Of a DNA stretch of 31,626 nt, positions 7,339 through 16,000 are shown in pieces (positions within the stretch are counted from its first letter, which is position 1; each line of letters opens with the position of its first letter). Source of the DNA: JANQQZ01 sp039187315. Its GTDB lineage: Bacteria; Planctomycetota; Phycisphaerae; Phycisphaerales; UBA1924. The notes beneath the pieces are model-generated. The model had not been told where the DNA came from. It was given only the letters and a program-made list of their open reading frames with translations, and made no database searches. Position numbers and translations under genes: made by a program. The stretch is taken from contig JBCCZQ010000035.1 in assembly GCA_039187315.1 (NCBI GenBank), forward strand, positions 1 to 31,626, given 5' to 3'.

Positions 7339-8118
7339 TCACTCGAACCCATCCGGGTCCCAGAGATCGAGGCGTCGACCGGTGTCCAGGGTGTCCGCGT
7401 ACCGCATGACCCGGGCGTGCCCGTCGAGGAACCCGTAGCCCTCGCCCGAGCCGTGGCGGCCGAGCGGGAGGCTGGCGGGGTCCGGGTCGTTGCTGCTCTT
7501 CCAGAAGTGCGCCATGTGGTGGTCGCTCATGGAGCCAAGGCCCATCTCATCGCTGCCGAGCGAGGCGTACAGGATCGTTCGCGAGGGCGAAGGGATCGCG
7601 TACACCTTCCGGAACGGCCGGATCGACCGGTCCGTCGGCTTGGAGGGGTCGTCCTCGTTGAGCCCGAGCTCGTAGTGCACGTTCTGCCCGAACGACAGCC
7701 TCGGCGTCAGATCCGGGCGGAACTCGCCCGGCTCGACCGGCTCGGAAGAGTCCAGCGGCGAGCGGTAGTGCGTGTTGACAACGCGGGCCCAGGCACCGCC
7801 GGTCGGCATGTCGAGCGGATCGAACACGCCCTCGCCAGAGAAGAACGGGTACAGGGCGTGCAGCCACGCCTGGCCCTCGCTCCAATCCAGCAGCCGCGAG
7901 TGCGAACTGATCGGCAGCGCCTCACGGTGCTGGTCCGCGTACGCCGACGCCGCCGAACCCAGGTCACGGAGCCGAGACAGCTCTACCACCGAACGGGCCG
8001 AGTCTCGAGCCGACGCCAACGCCGGCAGGAGGATCCCGATCAGCAGCGCGACGATCGCGATGACCACAAGTAGCTCGATGAGCGTGAACGCGCGGCTGCG
8101 CGTGCCCGAGCACATCAT
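7339..8118 (-). CDS. Type II secretion-like pseudopilin with H-x9-DG signature
   Basis: Protein of 259 residues. The start ATG at 8118 is supported by GGGAGG 6 nt upstream; ATG at 8115 follows directly. The N-terminus has the prepilin pattern AFTLIELLVVIAIVALLIGILLPAL with the conserved Glu at position 5 of the mature form; residue -1 is Ala rather than the usual Gly. Near the C-terminus is RHGSGEGYGFLDGHARVM, matching the H-x9-DG element of planctomycete pseudopilin-like proteins. These families are greatly expanded in Planctomycetota and are thought to be processed by a prepilin peptidase and displayed in the envelope. The gene precedes the two secreted paralogues by 76 nt on the same strand. 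Whether it takes part in their export is speculation. Confidence 0.9.
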   Translation of the reverse strand: MMCSGTRSRAFTLIELLVVIAIVALLIGILLPALASARDSARSVVELSRLRDLGSAASAYADQHREALPISSHSRLLDWSEGQAWLHALYPFFSGEGVFDPLDMPTGGAWARVVNTHYRSPLDSSEPVEPGEFRPDLTPRLSFGQNVHYELGLNEDDPSKPTDRSIRPFRKVYAIPSPSRTILYASLGSDEMGLGSMSDHHMAHFWKSSNDPDPASLPLGRHGSGEGYGFLDGHARVMRYADTLDTGRRLDLWDPDGFE

Positions 8119-8190
8119 GCCGTACCTCCCGCGCCAAGACGGCGCAGCGGGACATGCACACTTCAAGAAAACAACGGATCAATGGGTTTC

Positions 8191-8208
8191 GCCCGCGCAC
8201 GCGCGGGC
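8191..8208. other. Perfect 7-bp GC hairpin between two minus-strand genes
   Basis: GCCCGCG (8191-8197) and CGCGGGC (8202-8208) flank a 4-base loop. The hairpin sits 13 nt beyond the stop of the Cys-rich gene and about 70 nt before the pseudopilin start. There is no T tract on either strand, so it is at best a non-canonical terminator or an mRNA-stability structure. Confidence 0.4.
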
Positions 8209-8221
8209 CATGCGGTACGGA

Positions 8222-8659
8222 TCACGCCGCCCGTCGTGGCGGCGGCACCGGCACGCCCAGGCTCCGGCTCGACCGCGACCATGCAACGCTCTCGGGCAAG
8301 GACGCCATCTGGGGCAGCCGCGAGACCTCGCCGCTCAAGACCGGCTTGAGCATCGGGGGCGCCACGGGGATCAGCCAGTTCAGCTCCGGCTGGCAGCTGA
8401 ACCCGAGCATCGCGACGCCGCCGTCGTCATCGGCCGGAGCCGTCATCGCGCAGCAGCACGTCGAGGGTGAGCAGCCGGCGCATCTGCAGACGCTGACGCA
8501 CGACAGGTCGCCGCCCGCGGCTCCGCCGCCGAACTGCATCACCACCGTCGGCACCGGTACGGCAGACAGCGTCGAAAGCACATGGCACACAATCAGGACA
8601 GTCACGACCCAGCGGGTCGGTGAGCACAGGGCCAGGATGGAATCCGCCGGAGCGCGCAT
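8222..8659 (-). CDS. Small Cys-rich membrane or secreted protein, unknown
   Basis: Predicted protein of 145 residues from the ATG at 8659; a TTG at 8677 would add six. It starts MRAPADSILALCSPTRW and then has a hydrophobic segment (VVTVLIVCHVLSTLSAVPVP, residues about 18-37) that is either a signal or a membrane anchor. A cluster of cysteines follows: CVSVCRCAGCSPSTCCC (residues about 53-69), with another Cys further on. The end is Pro/Arg-rich. I do not recognise the family. Support comes from the hydrophobic segment, the cysteine cluster and its position between two genes on the same strand. An overlapping plus-strand frame is longer but low-complexity. No Shine-Dalgarno sequence or -10 hexamer stands out, so the start is uncertain. 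Confidence 0.5.
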   Translation of the reverse strand: MRAPADSILALCSPTRWVVTVLIVCHVLSTLSAVPVPTVVMQFGGGAAGGDLSCVSVCRCAGCSPSTCCCAMTAPADDDGGVAMLGFSCQPELNWLIPVAPPMLKPVLSGEVSRLPQMASLPESVAWSRSSRSLGVPVPPPRRAA

Positions 8660-8794
8660 CGTGGGGTCCGCGGACAAGATCCGTCCGCCAAGAGCAGTCT
8701 ACGAAACCGGTGCAGCCGTGATCCAGCCCTACCTGCCCTATCGGACTGATTGTTGTATGACAGGAAATCGTCGGTTCTGAAACTGCACTGAGCT

Positions 8795-9838
8795 TCAGGC
8801 TTCCATGGCCCGGGCGAGCACGGCCATCCGTACCAGCAGGCCTGATGCGACTTGGCGGAGCACGATTGATCGCGGCCCGCCGGGCGTGCCGCTGCCGTTC
8901 CCGCCCGCCAGACCGCCAGCCAGACCGTCCGCAACGGACCCATCCATCTCGAAACCCCGATTGATCGGGCCTGGGTGCATGACCAGCGATCCCGGCTTCA
9001 TCCGCTTGGCTCTTGCCTCGGTCAGCGCGTAGAGGGCCCTGTACTCGCGCGGGCTGCCGACCCCCGGCAGGGTCCGCGAGCTCAGGCCCGCGCTCGTGGA
9101 ACTCCCACCGCCGTGACGCTCGAACTGCACCCGCAGCATCTGCACAGCATCGACAGCGGGCAGCACGGCATCGAGGTCGGTCTCGATCGCGCAGCCCAGC
9201 GCCGTCAGCGATGCCGGTGCCAGCGCCGGGGGGCCCACGCAGACGACTTCTGCCCCGAGCGCGGTCATGCCGGCGATGTCCGACCGCGCGACGCGTGAGC
9301 TGGCGATATCCCCCACGATCGCGACCCGCAGGCCGCTCAGGTCGAACGACGCAAGCCGCTCGCCGCCCAGTTCGGACGCGAGCGCATAGATGTCGAGCAG
9401 GCCCTGCGTCGGGTGCTCGTGTGCGCCGTCTCCCGCGTTGATTACCGGCACGCCGACACGCGCCGCGATCTGCATCGGCACGCCCGCCGACGCCGCCCGC
9501 ACCACCAGCGCATCACCGCCCGTCGCCTCGACCACGCTCGCCGTGTCGAGCACCGTCTCGCCCTTGGTCACGCTTGAGCCCGGCGCGGTCAGGTTGATCA
9601 CGCCCGCGCCGAGCCGTCCAGCTGCGAGCGAAAAGCTCACGCGCGTACGTGTCGAGTCCTCAAAGAACAGGTTGCAGACGCTCCGGCCCCTGAGCGTCTC
9701 GCGCAGGGCTCCGTCGTCGCGTGGCTTGCCGGTGCCGTCGTCATACGACCGCGCTGCGGTAAGCACATCGACAATAGATGATCGGCTGAGCCCATCGAGC
9801 CCGAGCAGATCGCGCGTCTCGGTCGGAGCCCGTGTCAT
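8795..9838 (-). CDS. pyrB: Aspartate carbamoyltransferase, catalytic subunit
   Basis: Protein of 347 residues catalysing carbamoyl phosphate plus L-aspartate to N-carbamoyl-aspartate, the committed step of pyrimidine synthesis. The carbamoyl-phosphate site is FFEDSTRTRVSF with STRTR at 62-66; the mobile loop GSSVTKGET is at 87-95. HPTQ is at 142-145 and the aspartate-side HPGPINRG motif at 287-294. The protein is longer than the usual 305-315 residues because of two low-complexity insertions, one Gly/Ser-rich near 242-262 and one Gly-rich near 303-322. Its start overlaps the stop of the upstream gene by 4 nt (ATGA), implying translational coupling. No pyrI or pyrC is adjacent in the window. 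Confidence 0.95.
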   Translation of the reverse strand: MTRAPTETRDLLGLDGLSRSSIVDVLTAARSYDDGTGKPRDDGALRETLRGRSVCNLFFEDSTRTRVSFSLAAGRLGAGVINLTAPGSSVTKGETVLDTASVVEATGGDALVVRAASAGVPMQIAARVGVPVINAGDGAHEHPTQGLLDIYALASELGGERLASFDLSGLRVAIVGDIASSRVARSDIAGMTALGAEVVCVGPPALAPASLTALGCAIETDLDAVLPAVDAVQMLRVQFERHGGGSSTSAGLSSRTLPGVGSPREYRALYALTEARAKRMKPGSLVMHPGPINRGFEMDGSVADGLAGGLAGGNGSGTPGGPRSIVLRQVASGLLVRMAVLARAMEA

Positions 9839-10581
9839 CCGGCGCCGGTATCGGTATCGGTCTGAGCATCGCCGTCTGGTGCTTGTGCTGGCCCGGCCGC
9901 AGCCTCATCTTCCGCACCCTGCTCGGGCTCGGTTTCGACGGTCTCTTCATCGGGCGTCCCGCCGCGTTGGTCGGCCTCGATCGCGCGCTCAAGGGCCTCG
10001 ATGGGCACGATCCGCGAGACGGTCAGCGTCCCGACCTCGCGCGGCCTGACCTCGACCAGGTCCCAGTCACCGCTGCGGCCCTCGAACCAGAGCTGCACCC
10101 CGGCGAGCGGCGCGTCGGTCACATCGCGTTCCAGCCCTGTGATGGGCCGGAGCACGTGGACCCGTGCCGACCCGCCCCGGATCCGCACCGCCCCGATGTG
10201 GTACACAGGAAGGTCGTTGCGCCGCTCGCTCAGCGGCACCACGCGGGGGTACGCACGCTCTGCCACGCGCCGGTAAGACTCCGGCGAGATCGAACCCGGC
10301 AGGTTCACGGCCAAGAGCGGCTCGCCCTCCGGCGGAATCGCCAGCCCGGGCTGCGTCTGCACGTCCTGCTCGATCACGTACGCCAGCGACTGCTCCATCA
10401 GTTCGAGCAGGCCGGCCGACTCACGCGCGTTCCACCACGTGAGCGACTCTTCATCCGGGTAATTGCCGTAGTAGAGGCACCCAGGCCCTGCGGAAGCCGC
10501 CGCCAGCAGGCCTGCCGCCAGCACGCCCCTCCGCAGTCTGCCACCACGCCATCTCCGCGGCTTCCCGCCCTTGTTCCGCAT
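9835..10581 (-). CDS. Predicted membrane-anchored or lipoprotein, unknown function, upstream of pyrB
   Basis: Protein of 248 residues. AGGAGG lies 5 nt before the ATG at 10581, a strong ribosome binding site. The N-terminus is very basic (RNKGGKPRRWRGGRLRRG), followed by a hydrophobic Ala/Leu run and AGPGC with Cys35. This may be a lipobox, though Pro-Gly before Cys is unusual. Residues about 36-205 are a mixed alpha/beta domain of unknown family (WWNARESAGLLELMEQSLAYVIEQDVQ, then LPVYHIGAVRIRGGSARVHVLRPI). The last 40 residues are acidic and low-complexity. Its TGA overlaps the pyrB ATG, so the two are co-translated, although nothing in the protein suggests pyrimidine metabolism. Confidence 0.75.
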   Translation of the reverse strand: MRNKGGKPRRWRGGRLRRGVLAAGLLAAASAGPGCLYYGNYPDEESLTWWNARESAGLLELMEQSLAYVIEQDVQTQPGLAIPPEGEPLLAVNLPGSISPESYRRVAERAYPRVVPLSERRNDLPVYHIGAVRIRGGSARVHVLRPITGLERDVTDAPLAGVQLWFEGRSGDWDLVEVRPREVGTLTVSRIVPIEALERAIEADQRGGTPDEETVETEPEQGAEDEAAAGPAQAPDGDAQTDTDTGAG

Positions 10582-10699
10582 CCCGACCTCCTGTCCGGAC
10601 CCCTGTTTTCCGATCGATGCTCCCGATCGGCGCCGCTGCGGTGCACTCTACCCGATCGACGGCTCATCCGATGGCCGCCGCCCGGCGAACAATGCCCGG

Positions 10700-11362
10700 A
10701 TGAGCCGCCATGCCCACAACAACGCGACCAGCTCCACCCGAAGATTCGTCGTCGGTATCTCAGGCGCCTCGGGGGCGCTCTACAGCCGGCGCCTGCTCGA
10801 GTTGCTGCTCACCACCGGCGCTGAGGTCCACTGCGTCGTCAGCGAGTACGGCCAGCGCCTGCTCTTCGACGAGCTGGGCGTGAAGAAAGTTGAGCTCGAC
10901 CAGCTCTGTCCTGTTCTGGCCGACCACCCCGAACGCGAACAGCTCGGCCGGCGTTTCATCGCCCATCCGAACAAAGACGTCGGCGCGGTGATCGCTAGCG
11001 GAAGCTTCCTGCACGACGGCATGGCCGTGATCCCATGCGCCTCGACCAGCCTGGGCGCGATCGCCAGCGGTGCAGGCAGCAACCTGCTGACCAGGGCAGC
11101 GATGGTCACGCTCAAGGAGCGCCGCCCGCTGATCGTCTGTCACCGCGAGTCACCGCTGAATCTCATCGATATCGAGAACATGCGCACGCTTGCGCTCGCC
11201 GGCGCCACCATCTGCCCGACCAACCCGGGCTTCTACCTGCACCCGAAATCGATCGATGACATCATCGACTTCACCGTCGGCAAGGTTCTCGACCTGCTCA
11301 ACGTCGAGCACGAGCTCAAGACCCGCTGGGAGGACGCCGACACGAGCGCCGATCAGGCGTGA
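10700..11362 (+). CDS. ubiX: Flavin prenyltransferase UbiX
   Basis: Protein of 220 residues. UbiX transfers a dimethylallyl group to FMN to make prenylated FMN, the cofactor of UbiD-type decarboxylases. The N-terminal nucleotide-binding motif is VVGISGASGALYSRRLLELL (GISGASGA at 19-26). The C-terminal half has CASTSLGAIASGAGSNLLTR and LIVCHRESPLNLIDIENM, which hold the conserved Ser, Arg and Glu residues of the family. The ATG at 10700 gives a normal length; earlier in-frame starts add an unrelated extension. No Shine-Dalgarno sequence is present; AACAAT lies exactly 6 nt before the ATG and could be the -10 box of a leaderless transcript. No ubiD lies in the window. The stop overlaps the next start (GTGA). 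Confidence 0.93.
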   Translation: MSRHAHNNATSSTRRFVVGISGASGALYSRRLLELLLTTGAEVHCVVSEYGQRLLFDELGVKKVELDQLCPVLADHPEREQLGRRFIAHPNKDVGAVIASGSFLHDGMAVIPCASTSLGAIASGAGSNLLTRAAMVTLKERRPLIVCHRESPLNLIDIENMRTLALAGATICPTNPGFYLHPKSIDDIIDFTVGKVLDLLNVEHELKTRWEDADTSADQA

Positions 11363-12207
11363 AGGTGGCGACCGCAGCGACCGCGGCGGCTGTCTGCCCC
11401 CGCTGCCGCTACGACCGCTCCGGGATCGAGCCCGATGACCCGTGCCCCGAGTGCGGCACGCTGCCAGATGTAGCGCACGAGGCCAGCCGGTTGGTGCACG
11501 CGCCGGCTCCGTTTGCCCGCCGGCTCGGCCTCGGCAGCACCATCGCGCTCGCGTGCATACCCGCGCGCGTGATTTCGCTGACCGCGGCCCTTGGCGTCTG
11601 GCTCATCGATTCACGCGCCGGCGTCGTGGCCACCGCGATCGCCGCCGGCGCTGTGAGCGCCGCCGCCGGCCTGGCCTGGTGGCTGCTGACGACGCCCGAC
11701 CCGGCCTACCAGCGCGTCCTGCCGTTCCGCAAGGTCCGCGTTGTGCTCCGCACCGTGGCGGGCATGCAGATCGCCGTCGGACTGGTCGCGCCCTTCGGCC
11801 TGCTGCTGCCGAGGGCGAATCTCGCCTGGCCCGGCGAGGCCTGGTCGGTCTGGGTCGAGCTCGCCGTGCTCGGCACCCTCTGGCCAGCGCTCGCGCTGCT
11901 CGGTGTCGCGTACACCCGCGAGCTCGCTCGCAAGGCCGACGACCCCAGCCTCGCCGTCTCGGCGGCCGGATTGCTCAAGTACACATGGATCGCGAGCCTG
12001 ACGCTCTCGGCCGGCCTTGTCGGCGGGCTGCTTACCGCGATCATGCCCATCGTCTTCGTCGTCACGGTGCCGCTGGCGGTGCCCTACGCGTTCTTCCTGT
12101 GCCTGCTCCTGCTGATCGGACTGGGAGTCGGCGCGCGGCTGGTCTACCGCCTCCAGCGAGCCCTCGCGCTCGCACGCTCCGCCGGAGCCGGTACGCTGAC
12201 ACCATGA
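11359..12207 (+). CDS. Zinc-ribbon multi-pass membrane protein (first of a tandem pair)
   Basis: Protein of 282 residues starting at a GTG whose last two bases overlap the ubiX stop (GTGA). The N-terminus carries a zinc ribbon: CPRC at 13-16 and CPECG at 29-33. After a short linker there are about six hydrophobic segments, for example ISLTAALGVWLI, VVATAIAAGAVSAAAGLAWWLL, MQIAVGLVAPFGLLL, LAVLGTLWPALALLGVAY and IVFVVTVPLAVPYAFFLCLLLLIG. This CxxC...CPECG plus membrane layout recurs in planctomycete genomes but has no assigned function. The next gene has the same layout and overlaps by 4 nt, so the two look like diverged duplicates translated together with ubiX. The reason for coupling to ubiX is unknown. 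Confidence 0.85.
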   Translation: MKVATAATAAAVCPRCRYDRSGIEPDDPCPECGTLPDVAHEASRLVHAPAPFARRLGLGSTIALACIPARVISLTAALGVWLIDSRAGVVATAIAAGAVSAAAGLAWWLLTTPDPAYQRVLPFRKVRVVLRTVAGMQIAVGLVAPFGLLLPRANLAWPGEAWSVWVELAVLGTLWPALALLGVAYTRELARKADDPSLAVSAAGLLKYTWIASLTLSAGLVGGLLTAIMPIVFVVTVPLAVPYAFFLCLLLLIGLGVGARLVYRLQRALALARSAGAGTLTP

Positions 12208-13013
12208 GCGATGAGCTCTCGCCAACGACACCACGCTTCGCCCAAGGGCCCTGTATCGACTGCGGCTACGACCTCCTCGGCACGCCGATCGAGACCAACT
12301 GTCCGGAGTGCGGGAAGGCCGTCTCCGAGTTGGTGCCCGAATTCCCGATCAGCGCCCAGGGACCGGCCGCCGCTTTGTCGATCCGTAACGGCGCGACGAT
12401 CGCGACTGCCGCGGTGTGCCTCTGGCTGCTCTCGCTCGTCGGGGCACCGTTCTTCGGGCGACCGATCCTGTTGCCGGCTGGTGCAGCCTGCGCAGGGACC
12501 ATCATTGCTTGCTGGCATCTGATTGCTGGTTTTGGTACAGCACCTCGCCCTCGGGCCGCGCTCGTCGTCCAGATGGGAACGATCGGCCTTGCCGCCACGC
12601 TCGTTCTCACACTGGGTCTTCACAGATCAGCCTCATGGTTCGCGATCGCCTGGTTTGCCTGCCTGATCGGGTTCGCATCGACGTCACTGATTGCAGTCGG
12701 GTACGTTATACAGGACCTCGCACGACGCATTCCGAGTTATCGAGCACTTTGCGCAGCACAGAGGTACCGCCGCTGGGCTGTGATTTTGTCCATCGCCTCT
12801 GCGATGGCCCCTTTCGCGGTATGGGGACTGGCACAGCTCTTTCTGTCGCAGATGACCGATACATCGGGCTACGCTGGATTGAGCGCTTTTCTTGGCGCAC
12901 TAATGCTGGTTAGCGTCCCGCTGCTGATCATCACGGTCATCGCCGCGGTTATGTTCTTCATCATGACCGCGAGGCTCCGCGGCGCGCTCAAGCCACTCAC
13001 CGCCCAGTCATAG
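12204..13013 (+). CDS. Zinc-ribbon multi-pass membrane protein (second of a tandem pair)
   Basis: Protein of 269 residues. The ATG at 12204 overlaps the preceding TGA (ATGA). The zinc ribbon is CIDCGYDLLG (Cys17, Cys20) and NCPECG (Cys33, Cys36), with the same 12-residue gap between the cysteine pairs as in the preceding gene. Hydrophobic segments follow: ATAAVCLWLLSLVGAPFF, AACAGTIIACWHLIAGF, IGLAATLVLTLGL, FAIAWFACLIGFASTSLIAVGYVI, VILSIASAMAPFAVWGLAQL and a C-terminal VPLLIITVIAAVMFFIM. The middle of the gene (about 12480-12960) is noticeably richer in A and T than the first part. It ends 12 nt before the stop of the convergent dnaE. Function unknown; probably a diverged paralogue of the upstream gene. 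Confidence 0.85.
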   Translation: MSDELSPTTPRFAQGPCIDCGYDLLGTPIETNCPECGKAVSELVPEFPISAQGPAAALSIRNGATIATAAVCLWLLSLVGAPFFGRPILLPAGAACAGTIIACWHLIAGFGTAPRPRAALVVQMGTIGLAATLVLTLGLHRSASWFAIAWFACLIGFASTSLIAVGYVIQDLARRIPSYRALCAAQRYRRWAVILSIASAMAPFAVWGLAQLFLSQMTDTSGYAGLSAFLGALMLVSVPLLIITVIAAVMFFIMTARLRGALKPLTAQS

Positions 13014-13025
13014 TCCGGCCCGGGT

Positions 13026-16000
13026 TTAGCTCCGCCGGTACCGCGGCCTCTTCTCTTCCAGCTCGATTACTTTGCCGTCCTCGAGCGTGGCACATGCCGG
13101 GCCGAGCACGCTCGCCAGCTCCTCGATGAGCCCGGGCTCCAAGTCGACGCGCAGCGCCGGCTCCGGCCGAACCGTCACGACCGACTTGGCCGTCGCGATC
13201 TCCAGCATCACCGGAACGCTTGATCCATTCTGCTTCGCCCGAGCGCCTAGGACACTCTTGAGCGCGCCCAGCGCCGAGGCGCTAGTGCCGTTCAGCCGCT
13301 CGGCGTCGACGCGCACGTGCAGCCGGCCTTTCTCCAGCGGTACGCCGTCGATCGGCACCATGCGGTCCACGATGATCTGCGGCCCGCCGCGGCTGTGGTC
13401 CATCCGGCCCAGCACGAACTTGGGCCCATCGTCTTCAAACAAGTGCTGGAACTTCGCGTAGCAGTCGGCGAACATGACCGCGTCGGCCGTGCCCGTCAGG
13501 TCCTCGATCGTCACGATGCCCATCTTCTGCCCGGCGCTCCGGCCGTTGCGGACGACAATGGGCCGCACGCTCTGCACCAGCGCCGCGACAACCACCCGCC
13601 GGTCCTGCGGCTCGTCGGCCAGGTCGCCCACACGCACCCGCGCGAACACGCCGCACCAGTCCTTCCACTGCTCCAGCGGGTGGCTCGACACGTAAAATCC
13701 GAGCGTCTCTTTCTCCTGCTTGAGCGTTTCCGACTCGCTCCACGGCTCGACCCGCACCAGCGGTGCTACTGCCGTGTCGGGAGCCTGCTCGTCAGCTTCC
13801 GGCGCGCCGAAGAGCGCCCCCTGGCCTGCGGCCCTGTCCGCCGCCAGCTTCTGGCCCGCGCTGACCGCCGGCTCGATCGTCGCGACCATCGAGGCTCGAT
13901 CGTCGCGCCCATGCACGTCGTCGAATGCGCCGCTCTTGATCAGCGACTCGATCGTCGCTTTATTCACAGCGCTGGAGGGCACACGCTCACAGAACTCGTG
14001 CATGCTCTTGAAAGGCCCGTCTCGGTCGCGCTCGGCGGTGATCGCCTCGATCGCCCGCCCGCCGGCGCCCTTGATCGCCTTGAGCCCGAACCGGATATGC
14101 CCGCCGGTAGCCGTGTGCGCCTCGCCTTGCTCATACACGACGGCGAAGTCCGCCGCCGACAGGTTCACGTGCGGCGGTCGGACCTCGACGCCGACGCGCA
14201 GCGTCTCGCCCGTCGCCGCGTCGATGACCGGTGTGCGGCGGCAGTCTTCCAGGTACGGGATCCAGTCGCTGACCTTCTGCGCCTGGCTCTCGAAGGATAG
14301 GAACGCCGCCATGTAGTGCGCCGGGAAGTACGTCTTGAGGTACGCCGTCTGGTACGCCACGATCGCGTACCCCGTCGAGTGGCTCTTGTTGAAGCCGTAG
14401 CCGGCGAACTTCAGGATCAGCTCGAAGAGTTCTTCCGCTTTCGCCGCGTCAAGGCCCTGCGTCGCTGCGCCCTCGACGAACCTGGGCCGGTTCTCTGCGA
14501 TGATCTTCTGTTTCTTCTTGCTGATCGCCTTGATGAGCGCGTACGCCTGGCGCAGCGGGATGCCGCCCAGCTCGTGCACGATCTGCATGACCTGTTCCTG
14601 GTAGACCATGACGCCGTACGTCTCGGCCGTAAACGTGTCGACGATCGGGTGCACCGCGGGCACCTGGGCCTGGCCGTGCTTGCGCTTGTTGTAGTCGGGG
14701 ATGAGGTCCATGGGCCCCGGCCTGAAGAGCGCGTTTGCGGCGATCAGGTCCTCGAGCCGGTCGGGTTTCATCTCGATCAGCAGCCGCCGCATGCCGCCCG
14801 ATTCGAACTGGAACACGCCGGCCGTCTCACCGCGCTGGAACAGCGCGAAGACTCGCGGGTCGTCGTACGCCAGCCTGTCGAGATCCAGCGGGTGCGGGCC
14901 AGTTCGCTCGGTTCTGCCAACGGCCGACCACACGGCGTCGTCATCCAGCGAGTCCGTGATCAGCGCCTGCGCGCGCTCGATGATCGAGAGCGTGCGCAGG
15001 CCGAGGAAATCCATCTTGAGCAGGCCCATCTTCTCGCACGTGGGTCCGTCCCACTGCGTGACCAGCTCGTGCTCCTCCGAGCCCGCCTGCCGGTACAGCG
15101 GCACGACCTCGTGCAGCGGCCGGGTCGCCACGATCACGCCCGCGGCGTGCACGCTGCTGTGCCGCGCCTGCCCCTCCATCACCCGCGCGTTATCGATGAC
15201 GCGCCGAGCGACGTCGTCCGTGTCGTAGGCCTTCTTGAGGTCCGGCTCCTGCTTGAGCGCCTTGTCCAGCGTGATCCCGAGTTCTTCCGGGATCAGCTTG
15301 GCGAGCTTGTCCGTGTCGCTCAGCGGGTACTCGAGGACCCGGCCAACGTCGCGCACCGCGGCACGCGCCTTGAGCGTCCCGAACGTGATGATCTGTGCAA
15401 CGTGACCGTACTTCTCGCGCACGTAGTCGATCACATCGCCGCGCCCGTCCTGGCACAGATCGATATCAATATCCGGGTACTCGCTGCGGTCCGGGTCGGT
15501 GAACCGCTCAAAAAGCAGCCCGTAGTGAACCGGGCACGCGTTCGAAAGTCCGAGCACGTACCCCACCATCGTGCCAACGCCCGACCCACGCGCCAGCGAC
15601 GGGATCCCCCGCTGCCGGCCCCAGTTGACGAAGTCCCACACGATCAGGAAGTACGCCGAGATCAGCTTGTCCGCGAGGATCTTCAGCTCGCGGTTCAGCC
15701 GAGCCCACTTCTTCCAACTCGCCGCATCGCACACCTCGGGCGGTTCATCGACACCCTCGATCCCATCGTGCCGATGCTCGAGGATCGTCGGCCCGTACCG
15801 CCAGACCATCCCCGCCTCGGCAAGCAGCCGCAGCGCCCCGTCGCACTCGTCTTTCAGCTGCGCCTGATCGACCCCCCCACCGGCAGAGAGTTCCGTCGCA
15901 GGTTCGAGCTCGAACCGGTCGCAGAACGCCTTGAACCACGCCGTCAGGTCGCCCCCGAACTCCTTGGCCGAATGCTTGGGCAGCCTGCTCTTCGCAGGGG

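Noticed and set aside
8154..8780. 208-codon plus-strand open frame
   Set aside because: Overlaps the Cys-rich minus-strand frame; it lacks a signal, membrane segment or motif and has the composition of a shadow frame.
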